64,000 nt of DNA from Neoechinorhynchus agilis (taxonomy: Eukaryota > Acanthocephala). The notes beneath the pieces were generated by a model, which ran no database searches, had not been told where the DNA came from, and saw only the letters and a list, made by a program, of their open reading frames with translations. Shown here piece by piece: positions 35,291 to 46,149 of the stretch; within the stretch, counting starts at the first letter, position 1; every line of letters begins with the position of its first letter. The translations under genes and the position numbers were made by a program. The stretch spans positions 7,254,001 through 7,318,000 of the forward strand of contig CM121343.1 of assembly GCA_051530055.1 (NCBI GenBank), in the 5' to 3' direction.

Positions 35291-35783
35291 CACAAGAGGA
35301 TCGTATTATCTGTAACAATCCTTGTAGTTCAGTTCATTCCGTAACCTAAAGATCCCAACTTATCAAATCGGCTCTCTAAGTTGCAAAAACGTTCCATTTG
35401 AATCAATAGCGGTGATTTTACGAAAATTAAAGCATTATAATGACGAAGGGAAGAATACGTCATATAATACATCTTCTTTAACGAAATTCGTCTATTTACC
35501 GATTATTCAAGACCATTACATGAAATCGGCACTTTAATACTATTCAAATTTCGATCAAACCTATTCAATGGAATTCACTTTTGGGTCGTAATTTCCGGTT
35601 CACTAGATTGCAACATGAATTACCATCTCTAACATCGTCGGAAATGATAAACAAGTTTACAAGTCTTAGAAGAAAACATGATCATGTTCGGATTTAAAAT
35701 ACTCTCAACAACACCCGAAGGGCTGATTTTTGGGAAAAATCTAAATATAGAAATGTGAATAACATGATTATTTATTAAAGACG

Positions 35784-35814
35784 TTTCGAACCTCGTCGGG
35801 TTCATTATCATCAG
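35784..35814 (-). ncRNA. Hammerhead-like ribozyme core
   Basis: On the minus strand: CUGAUGA, a 4-nt insert UAAU, stem II GAACC-CGACGA-GGUUC (5 bp), then GAAA and CGUC followed by TTTAATAAA. Apart from the insert this is the same sequence as the arms of the 10.7-12.3 kb array, but with the intact GAAA box. It lies downstream of a Penelope-like endonuclease fragment on the same strand. Confidence 0.55.
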
Positions 35815-36099
35815 TTCTAAAATAAAAGTGGTTAAGTAATTATTCCGCTCTCATACGCTCTTAGGGTTGATTTTGTTGTTTCATTTCGGTTAGCTATGAA
35901 GACAGAGTTTGTAACTTCGTCGGTCATTCATATCCGGTTTCTATTCGTTGATTAAGAAGGCTTCGTTAATTAAGCATCGAAATTTATAACGTTCAATTAC
36001 TAAAAATATTGTTTGGCCATAATTGATCACTGGCCACTTTGCATCTCGTGTGGTTCAATATTCGATGCTACCACCTTCTGGGTCTTGGACCGTTTATAT

Positions 36100-36420
36100 T
36101 CTGCTAATCTCGTCTCCCGATTCTGGCCTGTTTGTTGCTGTTGCATTGGCTACGAGAAACTTCGTAGACAACAGCTCTCTTTTCCACCTCCTGGTATTTC
36201 CGGGGGAAATGAGGTTTGATATCAGCACAGAAGGTTGAAAATAAGATTCGCATTTTACCGACAGACCGCTGTTCTTCACAATCCTTGAAATTTTGTAGCG
36301 CCAACGGTTGGTTTGTGGACCTATGTCCGGCACTCCAATGCGCAGGTCCATTCTATTCGGGCCCGTGAATGTCCCTTTTGACTGAGTGTTCCTCGCACGT
36401 AAAATTGCTCTCGCGCTGAG
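36100..36420 (-). mobile_element. Penelope-like element, endonuclease-side fragment
   Basis: Minus-strand frames read GKMRILFSTFCADIKPHF and RAVVYEVSRSQCN, which matches the linker and start of the GIY-YIG domain in Penelope-like proteins (family form K-G-VVY-IPC-C). Adjacent frame MNYSPFNVQINRVQTLF belongs to the same element and runs into the 161-bp array. The copy is partial and degraded. Confidence 0.5.
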
Positions 36421-37255
36421 GTCGTCAAGTTTCCTCATTTTTAACTCATTGAACAATGTTTGAACTCGGTTGATCTGAACATTGAACGGTGAATAATTCA
36501 TATGCCATTAAAGATATGGCCAAATCAAGAACATATTTGGAATCAAAGCATCGAGATGGACTCTATGAACGTAAACTGCAGGTCGTCAGGTTTCTTCAAT
36601 TTTAACTAATTAAACAATGTTTGAACTCGGTTCATCTGAACATTGAACGGTGAATAATTAATAAGCCATGAAAGTTACGGCCAAATCAAGAACATAATTG
36701 GAATCAGAGCGTCGAGATGAACTCTGTGAACGTAACCTGGAGGTCGTCAGGTTCGTTCATTTTTAACTCATTGAACAATGTTTGAACTCGGTTCATCTGA
36801 ACATTGAACGGTGAATAATTCATAAGCTATGAAAGTTACGGCCAAATCAAGAACATATTTGGAATCAGAGCTTCAAGATGGACTCTATGAACGTAAACTG
36901 GAGGTCGTCAGGTTTCTTCATTTTTAACTCATTGAACAATGTTTGAACTCGGTTCATCTGAACAATGAACGATGAATAATTCATATGCCATTAAAGATAT
37001 GGCCAAATCAAGAACATATTTGGAATCAAAGCATCGAGATGGACTCTATGAACGTAAACTGGAGGTCGTCAGGTTTCTGCAATTTTAACTCATTGAACAA
37101 TGTTTGAACTCGTTTCGTCTGAACAATGAACGATGAATAATTCATAAGCCATGAAAGTTACGGCCAAATCGAAAACATATTTGGAATCAGAGCGTCGAGA
37201 TGGACTCTATGAACGTAACCTGGAGGTCGTCAGGTTTCTTCATTAATGGTTGATT
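36420..37255. repeat. Tandem array, ~161-bp unit, 5 copies
   Basis: GAACAATGTTTGAACTCG (with variants) occurs near 36451, 36611, 36773, 36933 and 37095. The first unit merges with the Penelope-like fragment at 36100-36420, so the array seems to have expanded from that element's sequence. It ends about 100 bp upstream of the MANF start codon. Confidence 0.9.
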
Positions 37256-37358
37256 GAACAATTTTGTAGGATTCTTTCGGGTCGCAGCGGGAATTCAAAC
37301 TATTGTAGAAGGGCATTTAATATTATAGTTGCGAAACGGCATTTTATTACTGCTGACG

Positions 37359-37951
37359 ATGTTGTTTATTAACGTTATATTTGTTTGTTTACTATATTTG
37401 GCTGAATGCGGTAATCGCGATCCACGACACTGCGAAGGTAATTGCCTCTCCCCTTGGGTCCGATGCTCTCCCTATGTTTGATTTGTTTGTGCGTGTGTTT
37501 AGTTTGCATAAAAGTACTGGAGAAATACATTGATTTCGCCAATTCGAAGGGTTTGAATCCCTACAAGGAATCCGGATTTGAATCATTGTTTAAGGATTTG
37601 TGTAGGACATTGTCTGATAAAGAAGAACGGTTTTGTTATTACATGGGAGGATTGGATACCTCAGCAACCTCGTTATTGAAGCACATATCGAGGCCGATGA
37701 GTTTTCAGAAACCGATAAAATCAATATGCCAACAGGATGTTTCTAAAGTTGATCAAAACGTATGTGAGTTGAGATACGAAGTGGAAATCGATTTGACAAA
37801 AATCGACCTGGATCGACTTCCTTTACGCGAATTAAGACAAATTCTCGAAAAATGGCACGAGGAATGTATTGGTTGTACAGAGAAGTCCGACTTTGTCAAC
37901 CGTATCAAAGAACTCTTACCGTCGAAACTTAAACAAAAGCAGGAATTGTGA
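37359..37951 (+). CDS. MANF: MANF/CDNF family neurotrophic factor
   Basis: Secreted/ER-resident stress-induced factor that supports neurons and buffers ER stress. Two exons, 37359-37437 and 37503-37951, give 175 residues (human MANF 182 as precursor). Exon 1 encodes a signal peptide (MLFINVIFVCLLYLAECG). The mature protein has the eight family cysteines in order, starting HCEVCIKVLEKY, then DLCRTL, EERFCYYMGGLD, ATSLLKHISRP, SICQQD, NVCELRYEVEIDL. The C-terminal SAP-like part reads LPLRELRQILEKW, then the CxxC motif ECIGCTEKSDF. The C-terminus is KQEL, in the position of human RTDL and close to the KDEL ER-retrieval signal. The intron is 65 nt. The start is the only ATG giving a signal peptide in phase with the acceptor. 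Confidence 0.95.
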
Positions 37952-37959
37952 GAACTATG

Positions 37960-38490
37960 AAGAAATTTTATGCCTTTGAGTGCACGTCTCATGGCCATTA
38001 ATATTGTTATTTCTAGTTTTGAACAAAGAATTACAATACCTAAGTTATAATTTGTCTTGCTGAATCGCGATTGTGAAGGCAATCAAAACAAGATCATCTT
38101 TTAGTTTTAACCTTCAACTGCTAAGGATTAATATTCTTTTTTTTGTTGGGTCACTCTTGGAAATACAGATTTTAATATTCGATAGGTTTTAATTCAGTCT
38201 TGGTCGAAATCTCGGCTCTTTCCTTGCAATCTCAAAGGTACATGGGTCCTATTGCTTGTTATAATTTTGGTGAACATTCTGAGTTTGATTTATTATTCGC
38301 TGTTAAAGTGTTTTATTCGCAACTTCAACAATGGCTGATGAGACGATGTTGCCTCCTTCGAAATATTTCCCCTATAAATCAAATAAGTTATGACCGGGAA
38401 TAAGTTCACCAAAATTATACTTTGACTATCGATGATATTCTATTTTAATTAACAAATAAATGCAACTCGAATATTTAAAAACTTACAAGT
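37960..38490. other. No gene seen
   Basis: Includes the MANF 3' flank and AT-rich sequence; a 67-codon ORF at 38200 has no recognisable content. Confidence 0.4.
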
Positions 38491-38499
38491 AATAATTGA

Positions 38500-38528
38500 C
38501 TGAAGAAGTCCAGTGTGATTGGACGAAA
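38500..38528 (+). ncRNA. Hammerhead ribozyme core
   Basis: CUGAAGA is followed by a stem GUCCA-GUGUGAU-UGGAC (5 bp) and GAAA, then UAUUUC. The AAGTCC...GGACGAAATATT wording matches the motif at 46212, so it derives from the same Penelope-like lineage. No recognisable endonuclease lies next to it, so it may be a solo terminal repeat. Confidence 0.6.
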
Positions 38529-38675
38529 TATTTCAATAAAAGTGATTCTCGGATATATAATTTTTCCCCACCGCCACATACTCGTGGATAAACCCAAAGC
38601 GCATGGAATGTCCCGTTGGAATCGTTGAAATTGGACAAGAATTTTGACGTTTTGCTTATTGCACAACTCCCCTCA

Positions 38676-39333
38676 GGTATGGACGCCGCTTTTGTTGCGA
38701 ATCTCAAAAGATTGTCATTTTTAGTGATATTTACGACAAACTAGATCTCTAGTGTAAAATGAAGATTCATTCCTGATGTATTAAAGCTCAAAAACGGTTT
38801 ATATAATGAATATTAGAACCGGTGAGTCGGTATAGATCAGGATTGAACATTGTAATTGGAACCGTTTTCAATAAGAAACCTTGAAATACATTCTGGTATG
38901 GACGCCGCTTTTGTTGCGAATCTCAAAAGATTGTCATTTTTAGTGATATTTACGACAAACTAGATCTCTAGTGTAAAATGAAGATTCATTCCTGATGTAT
39001 TAAAGCTCAAAAACGGTTTATATAATGAATATTAGAACCGGTGAGTCGGTATAGATCAGGATTGAACATTGTAATTGAAACCGTTTTCAATAAGAAACCT
39101 TGAAATACATTCTGGTATGGACGCCGCTTTTGTTGCGAATCTCAAAAGATTGTCATTTTTTTAGTGATATTTACGACAAACTAGATCTCTAGTGTAAAAT
39201 GAAGATTCATTCCTGATGTATTAAAGCTCAAAAACGGTTTATATAATGAATATTAGAACCGGTGAGTCGGTATAGATCAGGATTGAACATTGTAATTGAA
39301 ACCGTTTTCAATAAGAAACCTTGAAATACATTC
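38676..39333. repeat. Three perfect-looking tandem copies, 219-bp unit
   Basis: GGTATGGACGCCGCTTTTG starts copies at 38676, 38895 and 39114. Copies differ by only a few bases (for example TTGGAACC versus TTGAAACC), implying recent duplication. Units contain AGAACCGGTGAGTCGGTATA; no ORF or hammerhead core was found. Confidence 0.93.
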
Positions 39334-39689
39334 TGTATTTTAATTCCTTGTTTCATCGATTAGTATACGCGTGCTTGAAGTGGTACACAGACACACACAA
39401 GCAATAGATGATAGATACATCCTCGAGACTCGGCTTAAACCCACCATTAACAGCACTAGTAGTCTGATGCTCGTCAAGTCGGAAAAGGAGAGATAATCGA
39501 GTGAAAAATAACCTCTGAATGCTAAACGGAAAACACTTTCTCTTTGTCTGGATAAAACGTCGTTCACTGCTTTCGTATACGAAAACAAAAATTTAAGTCC
39601 TTTAAATCATGAAAATCAGTGCATGAATGAACATTTCTTATTTACAACTTTCATGCTAATTGTCATAATAAGTAAGAGCTCATCTTTGT

Positions 39690-42600
39690 TGTTCGTCTTG
39701 AAATTCGTATTCAAGCTGCAATCACTAATCGGGATTGTGATCCAAGGCAACCACTTGGATTGTCGAATAACCTTATAAAAAATTGGCAGTTCTCAGCTTC
39801 TTCGTATTTGAAAACACAACCGAAATGCCAACCCTACCAAGCAAGATTATCCAATGGACGATCCACATCGTGGTGCGCCCGAGATGCACGAGCTAACGAA
39901 TGGATCCAAATTGACTTTGGAGTCTCAACCAAAGTACGCTTAGTGCCGCTTTTCGTCGATTCGTTCAATGGAAACCTAAGGTTCATGGAATTATAAGTCA
40001 AGGGCGATATGGTGAGAATTATTATGTCTCATCTTACATGATTTCCTACAGTGATGATTTTTATAATTGGAACTTCTTGACAGACCCAAGAGGCCGGCAA
40101 AAGGTATATAAAATAGAAATAAGACCCATAATATTATCAACCAAAAATGTGCTCTTTAATGCCCAAGAAACGTATTTGACCAACAATTTGTAACTAAAAA
40201 TATAATCTTAAGAAACCGAAAACAAATCCACTACCGTTTTTTTGTAATTAGGTATCTTTGAACATTTTTTAAACTGCATAATGAAATCATGCCAATTGCG
40301 CCCATGTAGAAATTTAGTGCAAATGTTAATGCCGATCAGCATGCTATAGACCAAGAATTCTTAAATTGCTGGTAAACGTTTATGAAATCTTGATGTAAAT
40401 TATATTATCCCTACAATCTATGCAAGATTTCTGCGAATTCATGTCACAGCATGGCACGGTCATCCATGCATGAGATTGGAGATCTTAGGTTGTCGGAGTA
40501 AGTTCATTTCAGCGAAACGTGTTAATAATATCGCAGTTTGCATGAGGCTATTAATTGTTCCCTCACTCTTTACCCTTCCTGATTCTGGATATCAAACGGA
40601 TAAACGAAACCCTTGTCTACCCCGACGAGGCTATCTTAGTGGTCCTTCACAATGGTGCTGCAGGTCTCAAAATTTAACAACAATCAAGAAAAAACCGAGT
40701 TTTGCCCAAAATCAAACTTGTTCGATATCTATTGATATGCTACAGCCATGGAAAATATCTGCCATCTCCAGTCGCGGAAAAGGCGACAATACGGACGAGT
40801 ACGTGCGATCGTATCGACTCGCATTCAGCAACGATACTAGCAATTGGTATTTCTACACTGATCGATCAGATTCAATAGTCAAGGTACCATTGCTAAATCG
40901 ACCTAAATAATCTTTGATTCATGACAGTGCTATGATTTTAATAACATTTGCTATATCAATACTCCCTTAATTTCGGTGTGGTGTGCGCAAATGGAAATTT
41001 CATTTATATCTTTTTTATATAATTTTCTTTTAATTTTTGTTGACTCACATTTCTGATTTAGGACATCTTTTCCTCAACTTTTTAGTTTTTCCTTCTTGGC
41101 ATGAAGCCAAACCGATCTCCTACGTACGGTAATGAGTTTTTACGAATCCCTCCGGATTTGGCTCCAAACCAAAAAAGAATATTAAAAATCCGAAGAAGGG
41201 ATGTCCGAAATCAGAATCAATAGAAACGGCTTGCCAGTAAAACATGTAGCTATCATATTTATTTAATTATAGTCGCAGCATCAATCACGACCCAGCTAGG
41301 CGCCGGTCGAGGTCGTGCCGTAACGTTCGCGGTGTTCCCTCGCTGGACAGCCGCTATGTTTATCCTCTGTGTGAGCAAAGTCAAAGCAATGTTTATTAAG
41401 TGCTTAGTACATCCCTTACTCGACTTTTTTCCTTTTGGTACACAGCTAACCGATATCTTAGGGGCAGAGAAGTGATTGAATAATTTAAACTCTCCAAAAC
41501 ATACGGTTTTGAGTTTTTACATGAATCCCTCCGGATCTTTAGATACCTCCTGAGGAGACGGGACTCGTCAGCGAGTTTCCTCTCATCAGCCCAAAGGGGA
41601 GGAAGTGCCGCTGAAAAGTGGAAACTCATTGATGAGTCCCGTCTCCTCAGGAGGTATCTAAAGATTCGGAGGGATTCATGTAAAACTCATGACCGTATGT
41701 TTTTGAGAGTCTAAGCGATTCAATCACTCGTCTGCCCCTAAGATATCGGTTAGCTGTGTACCAAAAGGAAAAGGCCGAGTAAGGGATGTTCTAAACATAT
41801 AATTCGTATAACCAGCTTGCCAGTAAACATTAGAGATTTCAGCAATGTTTATTCATTTGATTGAATTATTGAACACATTACCCAATCAAGATAAATATGA
41901 CCAAAGTTTTAAAGTCAAATTGACCTTTTAAGTCGAATTGTTCCCAACCACAATTTTTTAATAGTGTCCAATAGCCTTTTACTTAACCATTTCTGTTAAA
42001 TAAAAACTTATAAAGTTATATTTTTTAGGTTTTTGACGGAAATTATGATTCGGAGACGGAAAGAGTGCACTATCTTCTATACACAGTCGTAGCGCGCTAT
42101 GTTCGCATTTATCCGCTGAATTGGAATCTCGGTCCATCAATGCGAATCGGAGTATATGGATGCCCTCCACGCGGTATTATTCCTTATATCCGAAAAACCT
42201 CGCACATTAACCGTTTTAAACCTAGGAAAATGTCCAAATGGCTACTATCGACTAAAAGATCGGTATATCTGTTGTAAGTATCGACACACTGTATATAGAT
42301 TTGTATAATATATGATTGATTCGAAGTGGAGGATATATTTCACCGCAAACGAGCAACAATAAATGACGCTTTCGAACTCAATGAAATCGTTGGTGACAGC
42401 TTGGCATGCTTAGAAATGCATACAAATATCAAGCGTGACAATTCGATACTTCTAAAGATTGATTTGGAAGCTACTTTGAGTCTGAATGGATTTTCACTTC
42501 AATTACCCAGTATTTACCGTCGCTTCCCCAACACATTGATCGTAAGACTTTCACTTTTTAGAGCACCAAAAGCGAACCTGCAAACCATTTAATCGACTGA

Positions 42601-42822
42601 TTACATACGCAAGTAACTCCAATGTTACCAATAGCCCATTATTTAAGGATATTTGTGTGGTTATATCGGAGAACGCGTGGAACGAAGTCATCCGATCGGA
42701 TTACATAAAATGCGATTCTGGTATTAAAGGACGATATATATTCATAAAATTTATATGGACAGATCCTCAAGTTCTACGTGGATGTTTACATATTTGTAAA
42801 GTACGTGGATTCGAGATTTTTT
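39690..42822 (+). CDS. Multi-domain discoidin (F5/8 type C) protein
   Basis: Probably an extracellular adhesion or lectin-type protein. The first F5/8C domain is spread over exons near 39715-39920 (CDPRQPLGLSNNLI, WCARDARANEWIQIDFGVS), 40005-40105 (QGRYGENYYVSSYMISYSDD) and 40428-40495 (FLRIHVTAWHGHPCMRLEI then LGC). A second lies near 40560-40890 (CSISIDMLQPWKISAI, YVRSYRLAFSNDTSNWYFY) and 42030-42170 (VFDGNYDSETERV, ARYVRIYPLNWN, MRIGVYGC). Later exons (42326-42570; 42650-42822: CVVISENAWNEV, GRYIFIKFI, LHICKVRGFEIF) resemble a third, fucolectin-like discoidin-fold domain. No kinase or membrane segment was seen, so it is not a complete discoidin receptor. Several intron borders are unresolved; intron lengths exceed 1 kb here because repeats sit inside. 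AATAAA is near 42862. Confidence 0.65.
41396..41800. repeat. ~400-bp palindrome inside an intron
   Basis: GTACATCCCTTACTCGACTT near 41406 is mirrored by GAGTAAGGGATGTTC near 41785, and CTTAGGGGCAGA / TCTGCCCCTAAGATATCGGT and GAGGTATCTAAAG pair inside. Arms are about 170 bp around a short GC-rich centre near 41590-41615. Single-arm relatives lie at 41060-41180 and 32360-32600. It falls between two coding parts of the discoidin gene. Confidence 0.8.
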
Positions 42823-42939
42823 AAGTTTCTGAATGCCTCTAATTTGATGCAAATGATAAGAATAAAATGTGGTCATAGTTGCTAGAGATTGGTATAATAT
42901 TTAGTGTTTAAAGATTGAATTGTTCATGTTTGTATCTGG

Positions 42940-43066
42940 CGTAAAAATTAAAAGAATTTATCGATTCCAATGTGCCTCTTTCAAGGTGTTTTTTCGTTCT
43001 GCTAAAAACCTTGAAAAAGGCACATTGGAATCGATAAATTCTTTTAATTTTTCACCGGCATATAAA
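42940..43066. repeat. Foldback element, family A, next to a hammerhead
   Basis: AAAAATTAAAAGAATTTATC at about 42945 is mirrored by ATAAATTCTTTTAATTTTTC near 43055. The inner pairing ATTCCAATGTGCCT / AGGCACATTGGAAT gives arms of about 50 bp. The next 25 bp lead into the hammerhead core at 43091. Confidence 0.8.
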
Positions 43067-43090
43067 CAAACACAACATTTTAGATAGCGG

Positions 43091-43118
43091 CTGAAGAGGC
43101 AAGGAAAACCTTACGAAA
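43091..43118 (+). ncRNA. Hammerhead ribozyme core, Penelope-derived
   Basis: CUGAAGA, hairpin AAGG-AAAA-CCTT, then GAAA, followed by TATTTCTCAAATAAATGAG. The surrounding 80 bp, including GACAACACCGGGGACAGGATTCGCCAAC, match the flank of the 3.5 kb element, so this is a solo terminal repeat of the same family. The outer stem II pair is mismatched (GC/AC). Confidence 0.55.
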
Positions 43119-43549
43119 TATTTCTCAAATAAATGAGTAACGACAACACCGGGGACAGGATTCGCCAACGTACGAACAATATTCAGTGGAAGGTATATTT
43201 GGAAAATCGTATGATCAAATTTCTGTGTAATAATAGACGAATTGAGGACTGTCAACCGAACAATTCTGGGAAAAGCATTGTCTCCTGAGCAAATGGATAC
43301 TGTCATTCTAGTGTTAATGGGTGTAGTAAGCTACAAATCAGCTCAATAATGTTTTGGTGGCACCATTTTGACATGCGCATTTCTAGTACGTCTTCGATTT
43401 AGTGAAGACTTCATAACTACTGATGACTTTTCGATTTAAAACTAACAAGGGTGATTCGTTCAAAATTGATGAATATGGAATAGAAGAAACACAAAAATTT
43501 ACCATTTTTATCCCAGGTTATCAAACATATCGTACATCAAATTTCATGG

Positions 43550-44239
43550 TTAGGACTTTGATTGTCGTGTAAGATTCAGACACATTTCAGACTCGAGAAA
43601 CCGTTGGTAAGGACCTTGATCCATAAGATGTTGCACTCGTGATTGTGCGGCGTCAAACATATTCAAATCCAATTTTTCAAGTTGGTTCATTGTGGCGTTT
43701 CGTGTTTCCGAATCCAAGTTCACCTTCAAAACCACAATTTCAAATGTAAGCGCTCACTTTGGGCAACTTACTTGCTTCGGAGCACCGACTTTTACAAAGG
43801 TACTGCAAATATTATGGGCGATTCCTTTGCGCTCGGATTTATTTGCACATTTAAAGTCCTCGCAAGCAAGCCAGAACTCCAGTGTTTCCTCGCTAAATTC
43901 CGTCTTCAGGAAAGAATGAAAAAGTTCAACCCCGTCTAGATTTTGGAAACTAATCATTGTGAATATGCTACACTCAATACGTACATGAGCTACTAAGAAG
44001 TTTGTCGATTGACTCTTCCCATTCCCTGGCATGTTCGGGTTTGGGTAATTTTCTGCTTGTATTCCTTAAATGGTGAAAGGATCTCATTTGCGATTCATAG
44101 TTCACTCGAATCGGAGGTGAAAATGGTCGCCATGGAATCTACGAAAACGGTGAAAGGTTTCAGTACAAAAAGCTCGAGCATATTGAAGAGTGATTCGGCA
44201 CGGATATTGGTTCCCGTGAGACGTGGAATAGAGCGTCAT
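43550..44239 (-). CDS. Small RGS protein (R4-like)
   Basis: GTPase-activating protein for heterotrimeric G-alpha subunits at the plasma membrane. Four exons in consistent phase, 44239-44106, 44052-43981, 43949-43772 and 43723-43550, give 185 residues, like RGS4/RGS5 (about 180-205). The RGS box starts EHAREWEESIDKLLSS and continues DGVELFHSFLKTEFSEE, TLEFWLACEDFK, FVKVGAPKQVNLDSETR, FDAAQSRVQHLMD and PYQRFLESEMCLNL. The conserved EN at the G-alpha contact is ET here. The intron between exons 2 and 3 is only 31 nt. An in-frame TAA lies directly before the chosen ATG. A longer form joined to the upstream ORF (44629-45045) is possible, but no phase-consistent junction was found. Confidence 0.9.
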
Positions 44240-44628
44240 TTAAATAGACGCCTATGAAGACTGGTATACAGCTTCCCCAGTTCTGCGTGTATGTCTCAAT
44301 TCTAGCGAAGTTAAATTTCAAGCATAGAGGCAAAGCAAAATCGTAATTAAGTTGAAACTTAGTACGATAGGCATTTAGGAGAAAAACGCATAGCCCACTT
44401 TTACGCCAGTCTCTAGATATATCCGTTAAAGTGCACTGGAATGCGCTAATTGAAGAGAGAGAGAAAAGAGAGTCTATATTGATTGGCAGGTATTTTACAC
44501 GTTGGAATTTCTCCTGATAAGAGATGGTGATAAAAAGACATACCTTCGTCGGAATTGATCAACAACTGACTCCTAAAAGGGATTTCATAATCGAAACCAA
44601 ATAATAGATAAGATATGATGCTGCTCAC

Positions 44629-45045
44629 CTTATGATCATCAGGTTCATTGGTAACCGTGGGTTTTTTTGAACGTGACAAGTGATCCCGTAGTTTGCGGAA
44701 GGCTACACTAAAGGTCTTAAGGCCCTCATCTAGCCATGCTTTTCGGCAGCATCGGTGTTTTCGTGGTTCTTTTCCAAGACTCGACCGTTGTGCTGATGAA
44801 CTTTCTCCACTATTTCGGTTTGACGTTATTAAACTAAGGGAATCTCGTGTCTGTTTGTTCCTAATAATTGAGAGAAAATCATCCATATCGAATATATTTG
44901 GACTGCTTTGGGACAAGATTCTATCGCGATGCCTTTCCGAAAGTTTAATATTGTCGGCATTGTTATCGAACAAGAAAACATTAGAAGCGTGGAATGAGTA
45001 TCTACATACTGAGGTTGTTTGTGATCGTACATTGCTGGGTGTCAT
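44629..45045 (-). CDS. ORF upstream of RGS gene, possible alternative first exon
   Basis: A 139-codon frame begins at ATG 45045 and ends at a good donor (CATAAG|GTGAGC). It is Ser/Arg-rich, and near its end reads CCRKAWLDEGLKTFSVAFRK. This looks like the cysteine-bearing amphipathic N-terminus of R4 RGS proteins, where palmitoylation anchors the protein. It ends in phase 0, whereas the next clear RGS exon opens in its own frame after a stop, so an unseen exon would be needed. It could also be a separate transcript. Confidence 0.45.
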
Positions 45046-46140
45046 TCTAGAAAGCTACATATTAGACGGTTATTAGTCACCTATAGACGGCCGCCCACGT
45101 TCAAAGGTGCAGAACAAGTGAGCGAGTGTCGGTGTGAGTAGCACACCGAATGAAGCAAATAAGCTGCTGCTACATCGATGTTGCGTACAAAACCAAACAA
45201 ATCGGCACTTCATTTTGGCTCCTTTTCCATCGCACCCCCATTTTGTGTCTTTGACGAGACTAGCAGTGGGCGTGTATACGGCGCTGTGCGTACTCACATG
45301 ATGCTTTGTGGATGATGATGATGATGATGATGGTAGTGCTGCTGGGTAATAAGGACGAGGGAAAAGAAACTCTCTGAAAAAGATTGGCTCAAATCCCATT
45401 TTATGCCTCAGAAAGTACGGTGGTAAAGCACCCGGCCATAAACCTATCCTTAGCAAATTTAGTCTCGGTAGGCGATATCTCCCTTTCTTCATCATTATTC
45501 AATAATGCAAAAATGAAGTGCAAACTCAATAAACAATTTCGAAACTTATATCAGTTTGATTGTGAAGTTTTGTCAAGATTACAGGCTTAATGAACTTTGA
45601 GATGCAAAACACTTTGTTATCACAACAACGACCTACGACGTATTGGTAGAGGCTTCGTTATAGCAAATGAATACATCCTTAAAGAATCTTGCTTAAATGA
45701 TTTAGTTTAAATCTGATCGACTGGTTAAGTTCAGCGGTGTTAAAATTGACAATAAATACTATTATTGTTCTCTCATGGAGGAGTAGACACCTTCCTGTAA
45801 AACGAACTCCACTTTGGCAAAATCAATGAGAGCTAGTAACCCGAAATCAATATGTCTTCGGGTGAAAAGATCCTTTCGGATAATTCCGAAATTTCCTCAA
45901 GGTTTGTCATCTAAAATACAAACATTATAGTGTTATCCCGTAGACTGGATATTGTCGGGCAACGGGTGGGTCAAACCTCTCTCATGTCCACTAGAACCTC
46001 TTTTTTCAATGGCATTTTTAAACTGATGCTGGCTTTATTTCCATCCATCGGTTGAGCTGAGCAGCCTATTTCGAGATGGCTTCCATTATCAAACGAATTA
46101 GTAAATTGTATATTTTGTTTGGTGGTATAGAAACTGATTT
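45046..46140. other. Upstream region of the RGS locus, microsatellite
   Basis: Includes a GATGAT repeat at about 45312-45333 and a locally GC-richer 300 bp that may be promoter sequence. The 140-codon minus ORF across it has poly-Ser from the microsatellite and is not supported as a gene. Confidence 0.35.
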
Positions 46141-46149
46141 ATTATTTTC

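Noticed and set aside
41620-41660. Hammerhead-like TTGATGAGTCCCGTC in the 41.4 kb palindrome
   Set aside because: The opening CTGATGA box is TTGATGA and no GAAA box follows a stem, so the core is not present.
44693-45495. 127-codon plus ORF and 140-codon minus ORF near the RGS gene
   Set aside because: The plus ORF is antisense to the RGS upstream exon; the minus ORF contains a poly-Ser run from a GATGAT microsatellite and has no other support.
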